Assembly (NCBI RefSeq): GCF_051433165.1
Contig: NZ_JBHMFS010000003.1
Span: 210,969-274,968, forward strand
DNA from: Falsiroseomonas sp051433165
GTDB taxonomy: Bacteria > Pseudomonadota > Alphaproteobacteria > Acetobacterales > Acetobacteraceae
Length of the DNA: 64,000 nucleotides
Reading direction: 5' to 3'
Below, one piece after another: positions 54,210 to 64,000 of the stretch; position 1 is the stretch's first letter, and every line of letters begins with the position of its first letter. A program made the translations under genes and the position numbers. The notes beneath the pieces are model-generated. The model ran no database searches. It was not told the origin of the DNA and worked only from the letters and a program-made list of their open reading frames with translations.

Positions 54210-56624
54210 ATGACCGCCGAACGCCCGACCCGCACGGCGGCCCAGCCGCAACCGGCCGAATTGGCGCGCACCGATGCCGAGCGGCTTCGTCTGCTGCATG
54301 CGTTGGAACGCAAGCTGCTGTGGCTGTCCGCCTGGATGATCCACCACGCAAACCATATCCGCCCGAACCGGGATGGGCTGAAGGTAGGCGGGCACCAGGC
54401 TTCCTGCGCTTCCTCCGTCTCGATCCTGGCGGCTTTGTATTTCGAGATCCTGCGGCCGCAGGACCGGGTGGCGGTGAAGCCGCATGCCGGGCCGGTGTTT
54501 CATGCCATCAATTATCTGCTCGGGCGGCAGGAGCGGGAGAAGCTGTCCACGCTGCGGCAGTTCGGCGGCATCCAGCCCTATCCCAGCCGGGTGAAGGATG
54601 GCGCGGAGGTGGATTTCTCCACCGGCTCCGTCGGCCTCGGCGTGGCGCTGACCAGTTTTGGCAGCCTGGTGCAGGATTATGTGCGCCTGCATGGGCTGGG
54701 GCGGTCGGAGATTCCGCCGGGGCGGCATGTCGCGATCGTCGGCGATGCCGAGCTCGATGAGGGCAACATCTACGAGGCCCTGCTGGAGGGCTGGAAGCAC
54801 GATGTCCGCAATGTCTGGTGGGTGGTGGACTACAATCGCCAATCGCTCGACAGCGTGGTGCCGGACCGGCTGTTCGGCCGGATCGAGGGCCTGTTCCGCG
54901 ACATGGGGTGGAACGTCGTCACTCTGAAATACGGCCGCCGCCTGGAAGCCGCCTTCGCGCGGGAGGATGGGGAGGCGCTGCGCCGCTGGATCGATGACTG
55001 CCCCAACAGCCTCTACGCCGCACTCACCTTCCAGGGGGGCGCCGCCTTCCGCCGCGCGATCCTGGCGGAGCTGGGCCGGGTGGAGGGGGTGCGCGCCATC
55101 ATCGACCCGCTGGACGATGACGAGCTGGCGGCGCTGATGACGAATCTCGGCGGCCACGACATCGAGACACTGACCGAGGCCTTCCGCGCCGCGGCGGCGG
55201 AAGGTGACCAGCCGACCTGCTTCATCGCCTACACCATCAAGGGCATGGGCCTGCCCTTCGCCGGGCACAAGGACAACCATGCCGGGCTGATGACCAAGGA
55301 GCAGATGGCGACCTTCCGGGAGGTCATGCGCATCCGCGACGGGCATGAATGGGACCGCTTCGAGGGGCTGGACGTGCCGGTGCCCGAGCTGGAGGCCTTC
55401 CTCGCGGGCCTCCCCTTCGCCCAGCCTTTGGCGCCGGAGGGGCGCCAATTGCAATCGCCCACCATCCCGGTGCCCGCCACCCTGCCGGCGCCCCGCATCC
55501 CGCCCGGCCGGATGATGTCCACCCAGGGCGCCTTCGGTGAAATCCTCGCCGAGATCGGCCGCGGGCAGGGGGCCAACGCGGCCTTGGCCGAGCGCATCGT
55601 CACCACCAGCCCGGATGTCACCGTCTCGACCAATCTCGGCCCCTGGGTGAACCGGCGCGGCATCTTCGACCGGCATCTGAAGAACGACGTGTTCCGGGAC
55701 GCCAAGCTGGCCTCCGCGCAACGCTGGGGGATGGGGCCGGAGGGGCAGCATATCGAGCTCGGCATCGCCGAGCAGAACCTGTTCCTGCTGTTGGGCGCGC
55801 TGGGTCTGTCCCATTCGCTGTATGGGGCGCGGCTGCTGCCGGTGGGGACGGTGTATGACCCCTTCGTCAATCGCGGGCTGGATGCGCTGATCTATGGCTG
55901 CTACCAGGATGCAAGGTTTCTTTTGGTTTCAACACCTTCCGGCCTGACCCTCGCCCCGGAAGGCGGCCAGCATCAGTCGGTGAACACGCCGCTGATCGGC
56001 ATCGCGCAGGACCGGCTGGTGGCCTACGAGCCGGCCTATGCGGATGAGCTCGCCATCCTGATGCGCTTCGCCTTCGACCACATGCAGAAGCCCGATGGCA
56101 GCGCCGTCTGGCTGCGCCTGTCCACCCGCGCCTTGGCGCAGCCGGAACGCAAGCTGGACCCGGCTGGCGTCATCGCCGGCGGCTATTGGATGGTGCCGCC
56201 CGGGCCAGGTTCGAAGCTCGCCATCGCCTATCAGGGCCCGATCGCGCCGGAGGTGCGGGAGGCGTTCGAGGCGATTCGGGAGGATGTGCCCGATGCGGGC
56301 CTGCTCGCCGTGACCAGCCCGGACCGCCTGCAGGCTGGCTGGCTGGAAAGCCGCCGCGGGCGGCGCCAGGGCAAGGCGAGCGAGGCCTCCGCCATCGAAA
56401 CCCTGCTGGCGCCGCTGGACCGGGACGCCGCGTTGGTCACGATCCTGGATGGCCATCCGGCGGCACATGCCTGGCTTGGCGCGGTGCGCGGGCAGCGGGT
56501 GGTGCCGCTGGGCGTGGATCGCTTCGGCCAGGCGGGCGACCTGCCGGACCTCTATGCCGCCTATGGGCTGGACGCCTCCGCCATCCTGGATGCCTGTGCG
56601 GCGGCGGTGCTGGGGGGCGAGTAG
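54210..56624 (+). CDS. Homodimeric pyruvate dehydrogenase E1-like / transketolase-like thiamine enzyme
   Basis: An 804-residue thiamine-diphosphate enzyme of the AceE/transketolase group. The cofactor motif spans residues 178-209 (VGDAELDEGN to VVDYNRQS, with Asp179 and Asn209); the C-terminal half holds STNLGPWVNRRG and GIAEQNLFLLLGALGLS. It is shorter than E. coli AceE (887). The ATG at 54210 follows AGGAGG, a perfect ribosome site. No E2 or E3 gene is adjacent. It may be a paralogue with another 2-oxoacid or ketose substrate. Confidence 0.75.
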   Translation: MTAERPTRTAAQPQPAELARTDAERLRLLHALERKLLWLSAWMIHHANHIRPNRDGLKVGGHQASCASSVSILAALYFEILRPQDRVAVKPHAGPVFHAINYLLGRQEREKLSTLRQFGGIQPYPSRVKDGAEVDFSTGSVGLGVALTSFGSLVQDYVRLHGLGRSEIPPGRHVAIVGDAELDEGNIYEALLEGWKHDVRNVWWVVDYNRQSLDSVVPDRLFGRIEGLFRDMGWNVVTLKYGRRLEAAFAREDGEALRRWIDDCPNSLYAALTFQGGAAFRRAILAELGRVEGVRAIIDPLDDDELAALMTNLGGHDIETLTEAFRAAAAEGDQPTCFIAYTIKGMGLPFAGHKDNHAGLMTKEQMATFREVMRIRDGHEWDRFEGLDVPVPELEAFLAGLPFAQPLAPEGRQLQSPTIPVPATLPAPRIPPGRMMSTQGAFGEILAEIGRGQGANAALAERIVTTSPDVTVSTNLGPWVNRRGIFDRHLKNDVFRDAKLASAQRWGMGPEGQHIELGIAEQNLFLLLGALGLSHSLYGARLLPVGTVYDPFVNRGLDALIYGCYQDARFLLVSTPSGLTLAPEGGQHQSVNTPLIGIAQDRLVAYEPAYADELAILMRFAFDHMQKPDGSAVWLRLSTRALAQPERKLDPAGVIAGGYWMVPPGPGSKLAIAYQGPIAPEVREAFEAIREDVPDAGLLAVTSPDRLQAGWLESRRGRRQGKASEASAIETLLAPLDRDAALVTILDGHPAAHAWLGAVRGQRVVPLGVDRFGQAGDLPDLYAAYGLDASAILDACAAAVLGGE

Positions 56625-56658
56625 ACCTGGGGCAGCCGCGCGGCTAGGAACACGTCAC

Positions 56659-56739
56659 GCGGGCGTGGTGAAATGGTAGACACGCTGGTTTTAGGTACCA
56701 GTGGCGCAAGCCATGGGGGTTCGAGTCCCTCCGCCCGCA
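56659..56739 (+). tRNA. tRNA-Leu (anticodon UAG)
   Basis: The acceptor stem GCGGGCG/CGCCCGC pairs perfectly, with discriminator A and no encoded CCA. Anticodon stem CTGGT/ACCAG encloses loop TTTAGGT with anticodon TAG at 56692-56694. The long variable arm (TGGC-GCAA-GCCA) and a T arm with TTCGAGT identify it as a class II leucine tRNA. Confidence 0.95.
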
Positions 56740-56841
56740 TACCCAAGCCTCCCGCTCGCCGCGCTGATGGCCCGGTTTCGGGGCCTTCCCCATTGCCCCC
56801 GGCGCCCTTGGGCGGTAACGGGGCGAGCCTCAAAGCGTCTT

Positions 56842-56858
56842 GCGCCCGTCATGGGCGC
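56842..56858 (+). other. Hairpin between tRNA-Leu and tig
   Basis: GCGCCC-GTCAT-GGGCGC is a perfect six-base stem, 24 bases before the tig start, with no T tract. It could protect the tig 5' end or influence its translation. The rest of the 142-base gap shows no gene. Confidence 0.3.
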
Positions 56859-56882
56859 CTCTGTGCATAAAGAAGGTCCGAA

Positions 56883-58229
56883 ATGCAGGTCACCGAGCTT
56901 CCCGCCGAGGGGCTGAAAAGGGCGTTCCAGGTCGTCGTCCCGGCGGCGAGCCTCGCCGAAAAGCGCGACAAGCGCCTGAAGGAACTGGGTGCGGATCTCC
57001 GCCTGCCCGGCTTCCGCCCCGGCAAGGTGCCCACCGCCGTGGTCAAGCAGCGCTATGGCCAGGCGGTTGCCGGCGAAGTGCTGGAGCAGTCGGTGGATGA
57101 CGCGACCCGCCAGGTGATCGCCGATCGCGGCCTGCGGCCCGCCATGCAGCCGAAGATCGAGCTGGTGAACTACAGCGAGGGTGCCGACCTCGAATACAAG
57201 ATCGACCTCGAGCTGCTGCCCGAGATCCCGATGCCAGACTTCGCCTCGATCGAGCTGGACCGCCAGAAGGCGACCCCAGGCGATGCCGAGATCGACGCCT
57301 TCCTGGCCACCATGGCCGGCCGCCTGGCGAATCTCGAGGACGTGGCCGAGCCGCGCCCGGCCGCCAAGGGCGAGATGCTGGTGGTCGATTTCGAGGGCCG
57401 CACGAAGAACGAGGACGGCAGCCTGTCCGAACCCTTCCCGGGCGGGACCGCGACCGACACCCCGATCGAGGTCGCCGGCGACGGCTTCATCCCCGGCTTC
57501 ACCGAGCAGTTGGAGGGCATGTCCCCGGGCGAGCAGAAGGAAATCAACGTCTCCTTCCCCGCCGAATACGGCTCCGCCGCGCTGGCCGGCAAGGATGCTG
57601 TCTTCGCCATCAACGCCAAGGCGTTGAAGGTGAAGGTGCTGCCGGCGATGGATGATGAATTCGCCAAGCGCCTGGGCCTTGAGGACGTCGCGACGCTCCG
57701 CGCCAAGGTCGCCGAGAACCTGCAGGGCGAATATGACGGCCTGGCCCGGATGAAGGTGAAGCGCGCTTTGCTGGACGCGCTGGCCGAGAAGGCCGTGTTC
57801 GAAGTGCCGCCGGGCATGGTGGAGGGCGAGTTCGCCCAGATCTGGCAGCGCGTGGAGCAGGACCTGAAGGCCGGCAAGCTCGATGCTGACGACCAGGGCA
57901 AGGACGAGGATACGCTGAAGGCCGACTACCGCGGCATCGCGGAGCGCCGGATTCGCCTCGGCCTGCTGCTGTCGGAAATTGGCCGCACCAACAACATCCA
58001 GGTCTCGAACGAGGAGCTGACTGCCGCCATGCGGCAGGAAGCCTCCCGCTACCCGGGCCAGGAGAAGCAGGTTCTGGATTATTTCCGCAAGAACCCGCAG
58101 ACCATCGAGAACCTGCGCGCGCCGATCTTCGAGGAGAAGGTGGTCGATTTCGTGCTGGAACTGGCCAAGGTGACGGACCACCAGGTGGCGCCGGAGGACC
58201 TGAGCGCCGAGGAAACGGCAGCGGCCTGA
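56883..58229 (+). CDS. tig: Trigger factor
   Basis: A 448-residue ribosome-bound chaperone and peptidyl-prolyl isomerase. The ribosome-docking loop GFRPGKVP lies at residues 43-50; the FKBP-type domain (KGEMLVVDFEGRT; FIPGFTEQLEGM; FPAEYG) spans about 160-250, then the helical arm domain. It acts at the nascent-chain exit site. First gene of the conserved tig-clpP-clpX-lon block and closed by its own terminator. Confidence 0.97.
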   Translation: MQVTELPAEGLKRAFQVVVPAASLAEKRDKRLKELGADLRLPGFRPGKVPTAVVKQRYGQAVAGEVLEQSVDDATRQVIADRGLRPAMQPKIELVNYSEGADLEYKIDLELLPEIPMPDFASIELDRQKATPGDAEIDAFLATMAGRLANLEDVAEPRPAAKGEMLVVDFEGRTKNEDGSLSEPFPGGTATDTPIEVAGDGFIPGFTEQLEGMSPGEQKEINVSFPAEYGSAALAGKDAVFAINAKALKVKVLPAMDDEFAKRLGLEDVATLRAKVAENLQGEYDGLARMKVKRALLDALAEKAVFEVPPGMVEGEFAQIWQRVEQDLKAGKLDADDQGKDEDTLKADYRGIAERRIRLGLLLSEIGRTNNIQVSNEELTAAMRQEASRYPGQEKQVLDYFRKNPQTIENLRAPIFEEKVVDFVLELAKVTDHQVAPEDLSAEETAAA

Positions 58230-58256
58230 GCCGCTGCCCCATAGGCAAGCGTTGCG

Positions 58257-58292
58257 CGGGGCGGTGCCAGCAGGCCCCGCCCCGTTTGTTTT
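58257..58292 (+). terminator. Rho-independent terminator after tig
   Basis: A 12-base GC stem with one mismatch (CGGGGCGGTGCC/GGCCCCGCCCCG) closes an AGCA loop and is followed by TTTGTTTT. It separates tig from clpP transcription. Confidence 0.85.
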
Positions 58293-58373
58293 GCGGGGCT
58301 TGCCAGTTGCGGCCGCAGCCCCCAACTCCGGCAGCCGCCGCGGCGCCCGGTCGGGGCGCGCCGGGAGGGGGGG

Positions 58374-58402
58374 CTTTGCGAGGCGCGCGGCTTTCCCCAT
58401 CT
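58374..58402 (+). promoter_or_regulatory. Candidate heat-shock (sigma-32) promoter of clpP
   Basis: CCCCATCT at 58395-58402 matches the sigma-32 -10 consensus CCCCATnT; 14 bases upstream is CTTTGCG, a weak match to the -35 CTTGAAA. It lies 116 bases before the clpP ATG, after the tig terminator. clpP is a known heat-shock gene in proteobacteria. The remainder of the 287-base gap holds no gene that I can see. Confidence 0.4.
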
Positions 58403-58517
58403 TAAAGGGAATGGCAGAGATTCGCTGTCAGGCTGCGGCTCAGCTTGCCCGGCCGGGGGGAATCAGCCGGGATTGTTTCGCCCAGGCCGGTGACGGACGG
58501 GCATGAAAGGGACCACC

Positions 58518-59162
58518 ATGCGTGACCGCGATCCGGTCGAATTCTACAATAACGCGCTCGTCCCCATGGTCGTCGAACAGACGGCGCGTGGCGAGCGTGC
58601 CTATGACATCTATTCGCGCCTGCTGAAGGAGCGGATCATCTTCATTACGGGGCCGATCTTCGACCAGGTTGCTTCCCTCGTCTGCGCGCAGCTGCTGTTC
58701 CTGGAAAGCGAGAACCCGAACAAGGAGATCGCCTTCTACATCAACAGCCCCGGCGGCGTGGTGACGGCCGGCCTCGCGATGTACGACACCATGCAGTACA
58801 TTCGCAGCCCGGTCTCCACCGTCTGCCTCGGCATGGCCGCTTCCGCCGGCAGCCTGCTGCTGACCGCCGGCGCCAAGGGCAAGCGCTTTGCCCTGCCGAA
58901 CAGCATGGTCATGGTCCACCAGCCTTCTGGCGGCGCCCAGGGCCAGGCGACGGACATCGCCATCCAGGCGCGCGAGATCCTGAAGACGCGGGAACGCTTG
59001 AACCGCATCTATGTGCACCATACCGGCCAGCCGCTCGCGGAGATCGAGGCCAAGATGGAGCGCGACACCTACATGACGGCCGAGGAAGCCCGCGACTTCG
59101 GGCTGATCGACCAGGTCGTGGAACAGCGGCCGGTGCCGCCGACGGACCCGGTGAAGATCTGA
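58518..59162 (+). CDS. clpP: ATP-dependent Clp protease proteolytic subunit
   Basis: A 214-residue serine peptidase forming the tetradecameric chamber that works with ClpX or ClpA. Catalytic triad Ser109 (GMAASAGS), His134 (VMVHQPSGG) and Asp183 (ERDTYM). I start at the ATG at 58518, preceded by AAAGGG; the ATG five codons upstream (58503) overlaps that site. Followed by clpX after 177 bases. Confidence 0.97.
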   Translation: MRDRDPVEFYNNALVPMVVEQTARGERAYDIYSRLLKERIIFITGPIFDQVASLVCAQLLFLESENPNKEIAFYINSPGGVVTAGLAMYDTMQYIRSPVSTVCLGMAASAGSLLLTAGAKGKRFALPNSMVMVHQPSGGAQGQATDIAIQAREILKTRERLNRIYVHHTGQPLAEIEAKMERDTYMTAEEARDFGLIDQVVEQRPVPPTDPVKI

Positions 59163-59177
59163 ACGCGCTGGTTCCAT

Positions 59178-59282
59178 GGGGCGGCCCTGTGCCGCCCCGG
59201 CGATGCCACGGTGCGAGTTGCACTTTCCCCCGCAGGATTGTGGGGCTACATTCCTTCGTTTCCCGCCCCCCCGTCGGGGGGC
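59178..59282 (+). other. Two hairpins between clpP and clpX
   Basis: GGGGCGGC-N5-GCCGCCCC (59178-59198) and GCCCCCC-CGTC-GGGGGGC (59265-59282) are both perfect stems without T tracts. They may stabilise or process the clpP-clpX transcript or attenuate read-through, letting clpP outnumber clpX. Confidence 0.45.
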
Positions 59283-59339
59283 AGGTATCCCGGTCCGTCA
59301 GCCTGCGAGGCGGCCGCGGCTTGAGGCTTCGGAGCGCGC

Positions 59340-60596
59340 ATGAGCAAGTCTGGCGACTCGAAGAATACCCTGTACTGCTCGTTCTGCGGCAAATCGCAGC
59401 ACGAGGTCCGGAAGCTTATCGCCGGACCCACCGTGTTCATCTGCGACGAATGCGTCGAGCTGTGCATGGACATCATCCGCGAGGAGCACAAGACGCATCT
59501 CGTGAAGTCGCGTGATGGCGTTCCGACGCCCCGCGAGATCTGCAAGGTGCTGGATGATTACGTGATCGGGCAGGACCACGCCAAGAAGGTCCTCTCGGTC
59601 GCGGTGCATAATCATTACAAGCGTCTGGCGCATGGTGGGAAGGCGGGCGAGATCGAGATCGCCAAGTCGAACATCATGCTGATCGGCCCCACCGGGTCGG
59701 GCAAGACGCTGCTGGCGCAGACGCTGGCCCGCATCCTCGACGTGCCCTTCACCATGGCGGATGCGACAACGCTGACCGAGGCCGGCTATGTGGGTGAGGA
59801 TGTTGAGAACATCATCCTCAAGCTGCTGCAGGCCGCGGACTACAATGTGGAGCGCGCCCAGCGCGGCATCGTCTACATCGACGAGGTCGACAAGATCAGC
59901 CGCAAGTCGGACAATCCCAGCATCACGCGGGACGTGTCTGGTGAGGGCGTGCAGCAGGCGCTGCTGAAGATCATGGAAGGCACCGTGGCCTCCGTGCCGC
60001 CGCAGGGTGGCCGGAAGCATCCGCAGCAGGAATTCCTGCAGGTGGACACGACCAACATCCTGTTCATCTGCGGTGGCGCCTTTGCGGGGCTTGAGAAAAT
60101 CATTGGCTCCCGCGGCAAGGGCTCGGGCATCGGCTTCGGCTCCGAGGTCCGCGCGCCGGATGAACGCCGGACCGGCGCCATCCTGAAGGAAGTGGAGCCC
60201 GAGGACCTGCTGAAATTCGGCCTGATCCCGGAATTCATCGGCCGCCTGCCAGTGGTGGCGACGCTGGAGGACCTGGATGAGAAGGCCCTCATCGAGATCC
60301 TGACCAAGCCGAAGAACGCGCTGGTCAAGCAATACCAGCGCCTCTTCGAGATGGAGGGGGCGAAGCTCACCTTCACCGAGGACGCCATGAAGTCCGTGGC
60401 CATGCGCGCCATCCAGCGTCGCACCGGCGCCCGCGGCCTGCGCTCGATCATGGAGGCGATCCTGCTGTCCACCATGTTCGACCTGCCCGGCCTTGAGGAT
60501 ATCGAAGAAGTGGTGGTGAACCGGGAAGTGGCCGAAGGCCGCGCCAGCCCGCTGTTCATCTACGGTGAACGCCCCGCGGAGCAGTCTGCGGGGTGA
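59340..60596 (+). CDS. clpX: ATP-dependent Clp protease ATP-binding subunit ClpX
   Basis: A 418-residue AAA+ unfoldase. The N-terminal zinc-binding domain has Cys13, Cys16, Cys35 and Cys38; Walker A GPTGSGKT is at 116-123, Walker B IVYIDEVDKI follows, and the IGF-type loop contacting ClpP is present (GSGIGFGSEV). It unfolds tagged substrates for ClpP. A GC hairpin (60572-60593) overlaps the end of the coding region. Confidence 0.98.
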   Translation: MSKSGDSKNTLYCSFCGKSQHEVRKLIAGPTVFICDECVELCMDIIREEHKTHLVKSRDGVPTPREICKVLDDYVIGQDHAKKVLSVAVHNHYKRLAHGGKAGEIEIAKSNIMLIGPTGSGKTLLAQTLARILDVPFTMADATTLTEAGYVGEDVENIILKLLQAADYNVERAQRGIVYIDEVDKISRKSDNPSITRDVSGEGVQQALLKIMEGTVASVPPQGGRKHPQQEFLQVDTTNILFICGGAFAGLEKIIGSRGKGSGIGFGSEVRAPDERRTGAILKEVEPEDLLKFGLIPEFIGRLPVVATLEDLDEKALIEILTKPKNALVKQYQRLFEMEGAKLTFTEDAMKSVAMRAIQRRTGARGLRSIMEAILLSTMFDLPGLEDIEEVVVNREVAEGRASPLFIYGERPAEQSAG

Positions 60597-60672
60597 ACAC
60601 GGCGGTGGCTTCCCCGGCACAAGGTCCCCGATGGGGCGCGCCTTGTGGTGGTGGGGAGGGGGGGCCATCTGT

Positions 60673-60734
60673 TTGACAATCCCGTGGCGCAGGGAGCCGT
60701 GCCGAGAACCAGGCGCCCAGGTGGGCCGCCTGGG
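60673..60734 (+). promoter_or_regulatory. Candidate lon promoter and leader hairpin
   Basis: TTGACA at 60673-60678 is a perfect -35 box in the 176-base clpX-lon gap, but no good -10 is visible 17 bases on. Downstream, CCCAGG-N7-CCTGGG (60716-60734) forms a hairpin in the predicted leader, 38 bases before the lon ATG. Confidence 0.3.
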
Positions 60735-60772
60735 GGCGGCTTCCGCGCCGATCGTCCAAAGTGAGGTCCGAT

Positions 60773-63193
<2,421 letters not shown>

Positions 63194-63204
63194 AGGATGA
63201 GTGG

Positions 63205-63233
63205 CGAAGGGGCATGCAGTATGCGCCCCTTCG
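63205..63233 (+). terminator. Probable terminator after lon
   Basis: CGAAGGGG pairs with CCCCTTCG around an inner CAT/ATG extension, 12 bases after the lon stop, and is followed within 20 bases by CCCTTTTCTT. The stem is strong, the T run is displaced. Confidence 0.5.
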
Positions 63234-63374
63234 TCGTTCGCCCTTTTCTTGTCCCGGTCTCACGAAATGATTTTGATTCGGCGGGCGGTGCGGCCGAAGA
63301 ACCTCGCCCGCTGTGTTTCTGCCGCATGTGCCGCACGAATGGCGGATATCCGCGGCTAATCGGCCGTCGTGGCG

Positions 63375-63403
63375 TTGACGCCGCAGAAAGCGCGCTCCTA
63401 GTG
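63375..63403 (+). promoter_or_regulatory. Candidate hupB promoter
   Basis: TTGACG (63375-63380), 17 bases, then CTAGTG (63398-63403), 74 bases before the HU start. Good -35 and spacing, poor -10. The 283-base lon-hupB gap shows no gene. Confidence 0.35.
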
Positions 63404-63476
63404 TGCCCCGAAGACGGGGCTGATTCGCGCCCGTACCACCACGCAAGATGCACAGGAACCTGAAGGGGGGTCCCAC

Positions 63477-63749
63477 ATGAACAAGCAGGATTTGGTTAAC
63501 GTTGTTGCGGAGGCTGCCGATCTTCCGAAGGCCAAGGCGGGCGATGTTTTGGATGCGGTTTTCGAGGCAATCGAGAAGGCGCTGAAGAACAACACCGAGG
63601 TTCGCCTGGTCGGCTTTGGCACTTTCAGCACGTCCAGCCGCAAGGCTGGCACGGGCCGCAACCCGCGCACGGGTGAGGAGATTGCGATCCCTGCGACGAC
63701 GACCGTTCGCTTCAAGGCCGGCAAGGGCCTGAAGGACGCCGTGAACTGA
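63477..63749 (+). CDS. hupB: DNA-binding protein HU
   Basis: A 90-residue HU/IHF-family protein (MNKQDLVNVVAEAADLPKAK) with the DNA-minor-groove arm carrying GRNPRTGEEIAIPA. As a nucleoid protein it bends and compacts DNA. Its place after lon is the usual alphaproteobacterial order. The ATG at 63477 follows AAGGGGGG. Codons at the start are less GC-biased than neighbours, as is common in highly expressed genes. Confidence 0.97.
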   Translation: MNKQDLVNVVAEAADLPKAKAGDVLDAVFEAIEKALKNNTEVRLVGFGTFSTSSRKAGTGRNPRTGEEIAIPATTTVRFKAGKGLKDAVN

Positions 63750-63779
63750 GACTGCCGTCTTTGGCAGAGTGAGTGGTGA

Positions 63780-63809
63780 AAGGGTCGGCCCGCAGGGGCC
63801 GGCCCTTTT
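63780..63809 (+). terminator. Rho-independent terminator after hupB
   Basis: AGGGTCGGCCC and GGGCCGGCCCT pair over 11 bases with one G-T wobble around a four-base loop, followed by TTTT. Located 31 bases after the hupB stop. Confidence 0.88.
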
Positions 63810-63863
63810 GCCGTTCAGAGGCCTTGGCGCGGCCTGCCGCAGGCGCTACGCCAAGGCGGCGAG

Positions 63864-63935
63864 GGGCGCTTAGCTCAGCGGTAGAGCGCCTGTCTTACAC
63901 ACAGGTGGTCGGCGGTTCGATCCCGTCAGCGCCCA
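63864..63935 (+). tRNA. tRNA-Val (anticodon UAC)
   Basis: A 72-base tRNA: acceptor GGGCGCT/AGCGCCC with discriminator A, D arm GCTC-AGCGGTA-GAGC, anticodon stem CCTGT/ACAGG with loop CTTACAC (anticodon TAC at 63896-63898), T arm with GGTTCGATC. CCA is not encoded. The 65 bases after it show nothing recognisable. Confidence 0.95.
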
Positions 63936-64000
63936 TTCTCCCACGGCTGGGCCGCGGGAAAATCCCCCGGAGGGAATGCGAAGCGACCAGCGCGGCATCG

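Noticed and set aside
56659..56739. tRNA-Leu as an integration site for a mobile element
   Set aside because: No integrase and no duplicated tRNA 3' end are visible on either side.
63936..64000. Possible second tRNA or gene start after tRNA-Val
   Set aside because: No cloverleaf, start codon with ribosome site or hairpin can be supported in the 65 bases available.

Overview
The window is GC-rich (roughly 70 percent) chromosomal DNA from an alphaproteobacterium, most likely Rhodospirillales and probably an Acetobacteraceae/Roseomonas-like bacterium. This placement is inferred from the conserved tig-clpP-clpX-lon-hupB block, the many exported solute-binding proteins (dipeptide, polyamine and TctC types), the HWE-type histidine kinases and the high GC. 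Coding density is very high, and most neighbouring genes in one direction overlap by 1-4 bases (ATGA, TGATG or GTGA junctions). No insertion sequence, prophage, CRISPR array or rRNA is visible. No gap between genes exceeds 300 bases.

Region 1 (1-8765) is a catabolic transport locus. Two leftward genes (amidohydrolase running off the edge, FAD amine-oxidase-like protein) diverge from a rightward operon: a polyamine-type binding protein, a GhrA-like hydroxyacid dehydrogenase, a class II aldolase/adducin-type protein, a complete PotABC-type importer and an arginine-deiminase-superfamily hydrolase. Region 2 (8803-21726) holds hflX, a leftward dipeptide-type binding protein, and a Dpp/Opp-type operon with two unrelated amidohydrolases and an iron alcohol dehydrogenase; a 26-codon ORF bridges dppB and dppC. 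Region 3 (21714-31670) holds an EAL protein with an altered loop, secD-secF-tctC, a Gfo/Idh oxidoreductase, the overlapping set GNAT-nitrilase-lpxB-DUF808 and a SemiSWEET transporter.

Region 4 (31723-35355) looks like a zinc-homeostasis locus. A Zur-type repressor is divergent, across only 41 bp holding a near-palindrome, from hisI and a CobW/ZNG1-type G3E GTPase, which are followed in the same direction by a bacterial GOLPH3 (GPP34) homologue and a STAS protein. Region 5 (35375-47619) holds a sulfur/quality-control operon (NUDIX, AlaX, SseA, MetC), an EamA exporter, a MaoC protein, a sulfotransferase-TPR protein coupled to a 47-residue membrane protein, an orphan ParA, NAD(P)HX repair, malonyl-CoA decarboxylase and an MFS exporter. 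Region 6 (47802-53986) is a signalling block: a giant CheB-CheR-PAS-HWE kinase convergent with a three-gene CHASE3 kinase / response regulator / receiver-HWE kinase operon.

Region 7 (54210-64000) carries a stand-alone homodimeric pyruvate-dehydrogenase-E1-like enzyme, tRNA-Leu(UAG), the proteostasis block trigger factor-ClpP-ClpX-Lon-HU with terminators and a candidate heat-shock promoter, and tRNA-Val(UAC).
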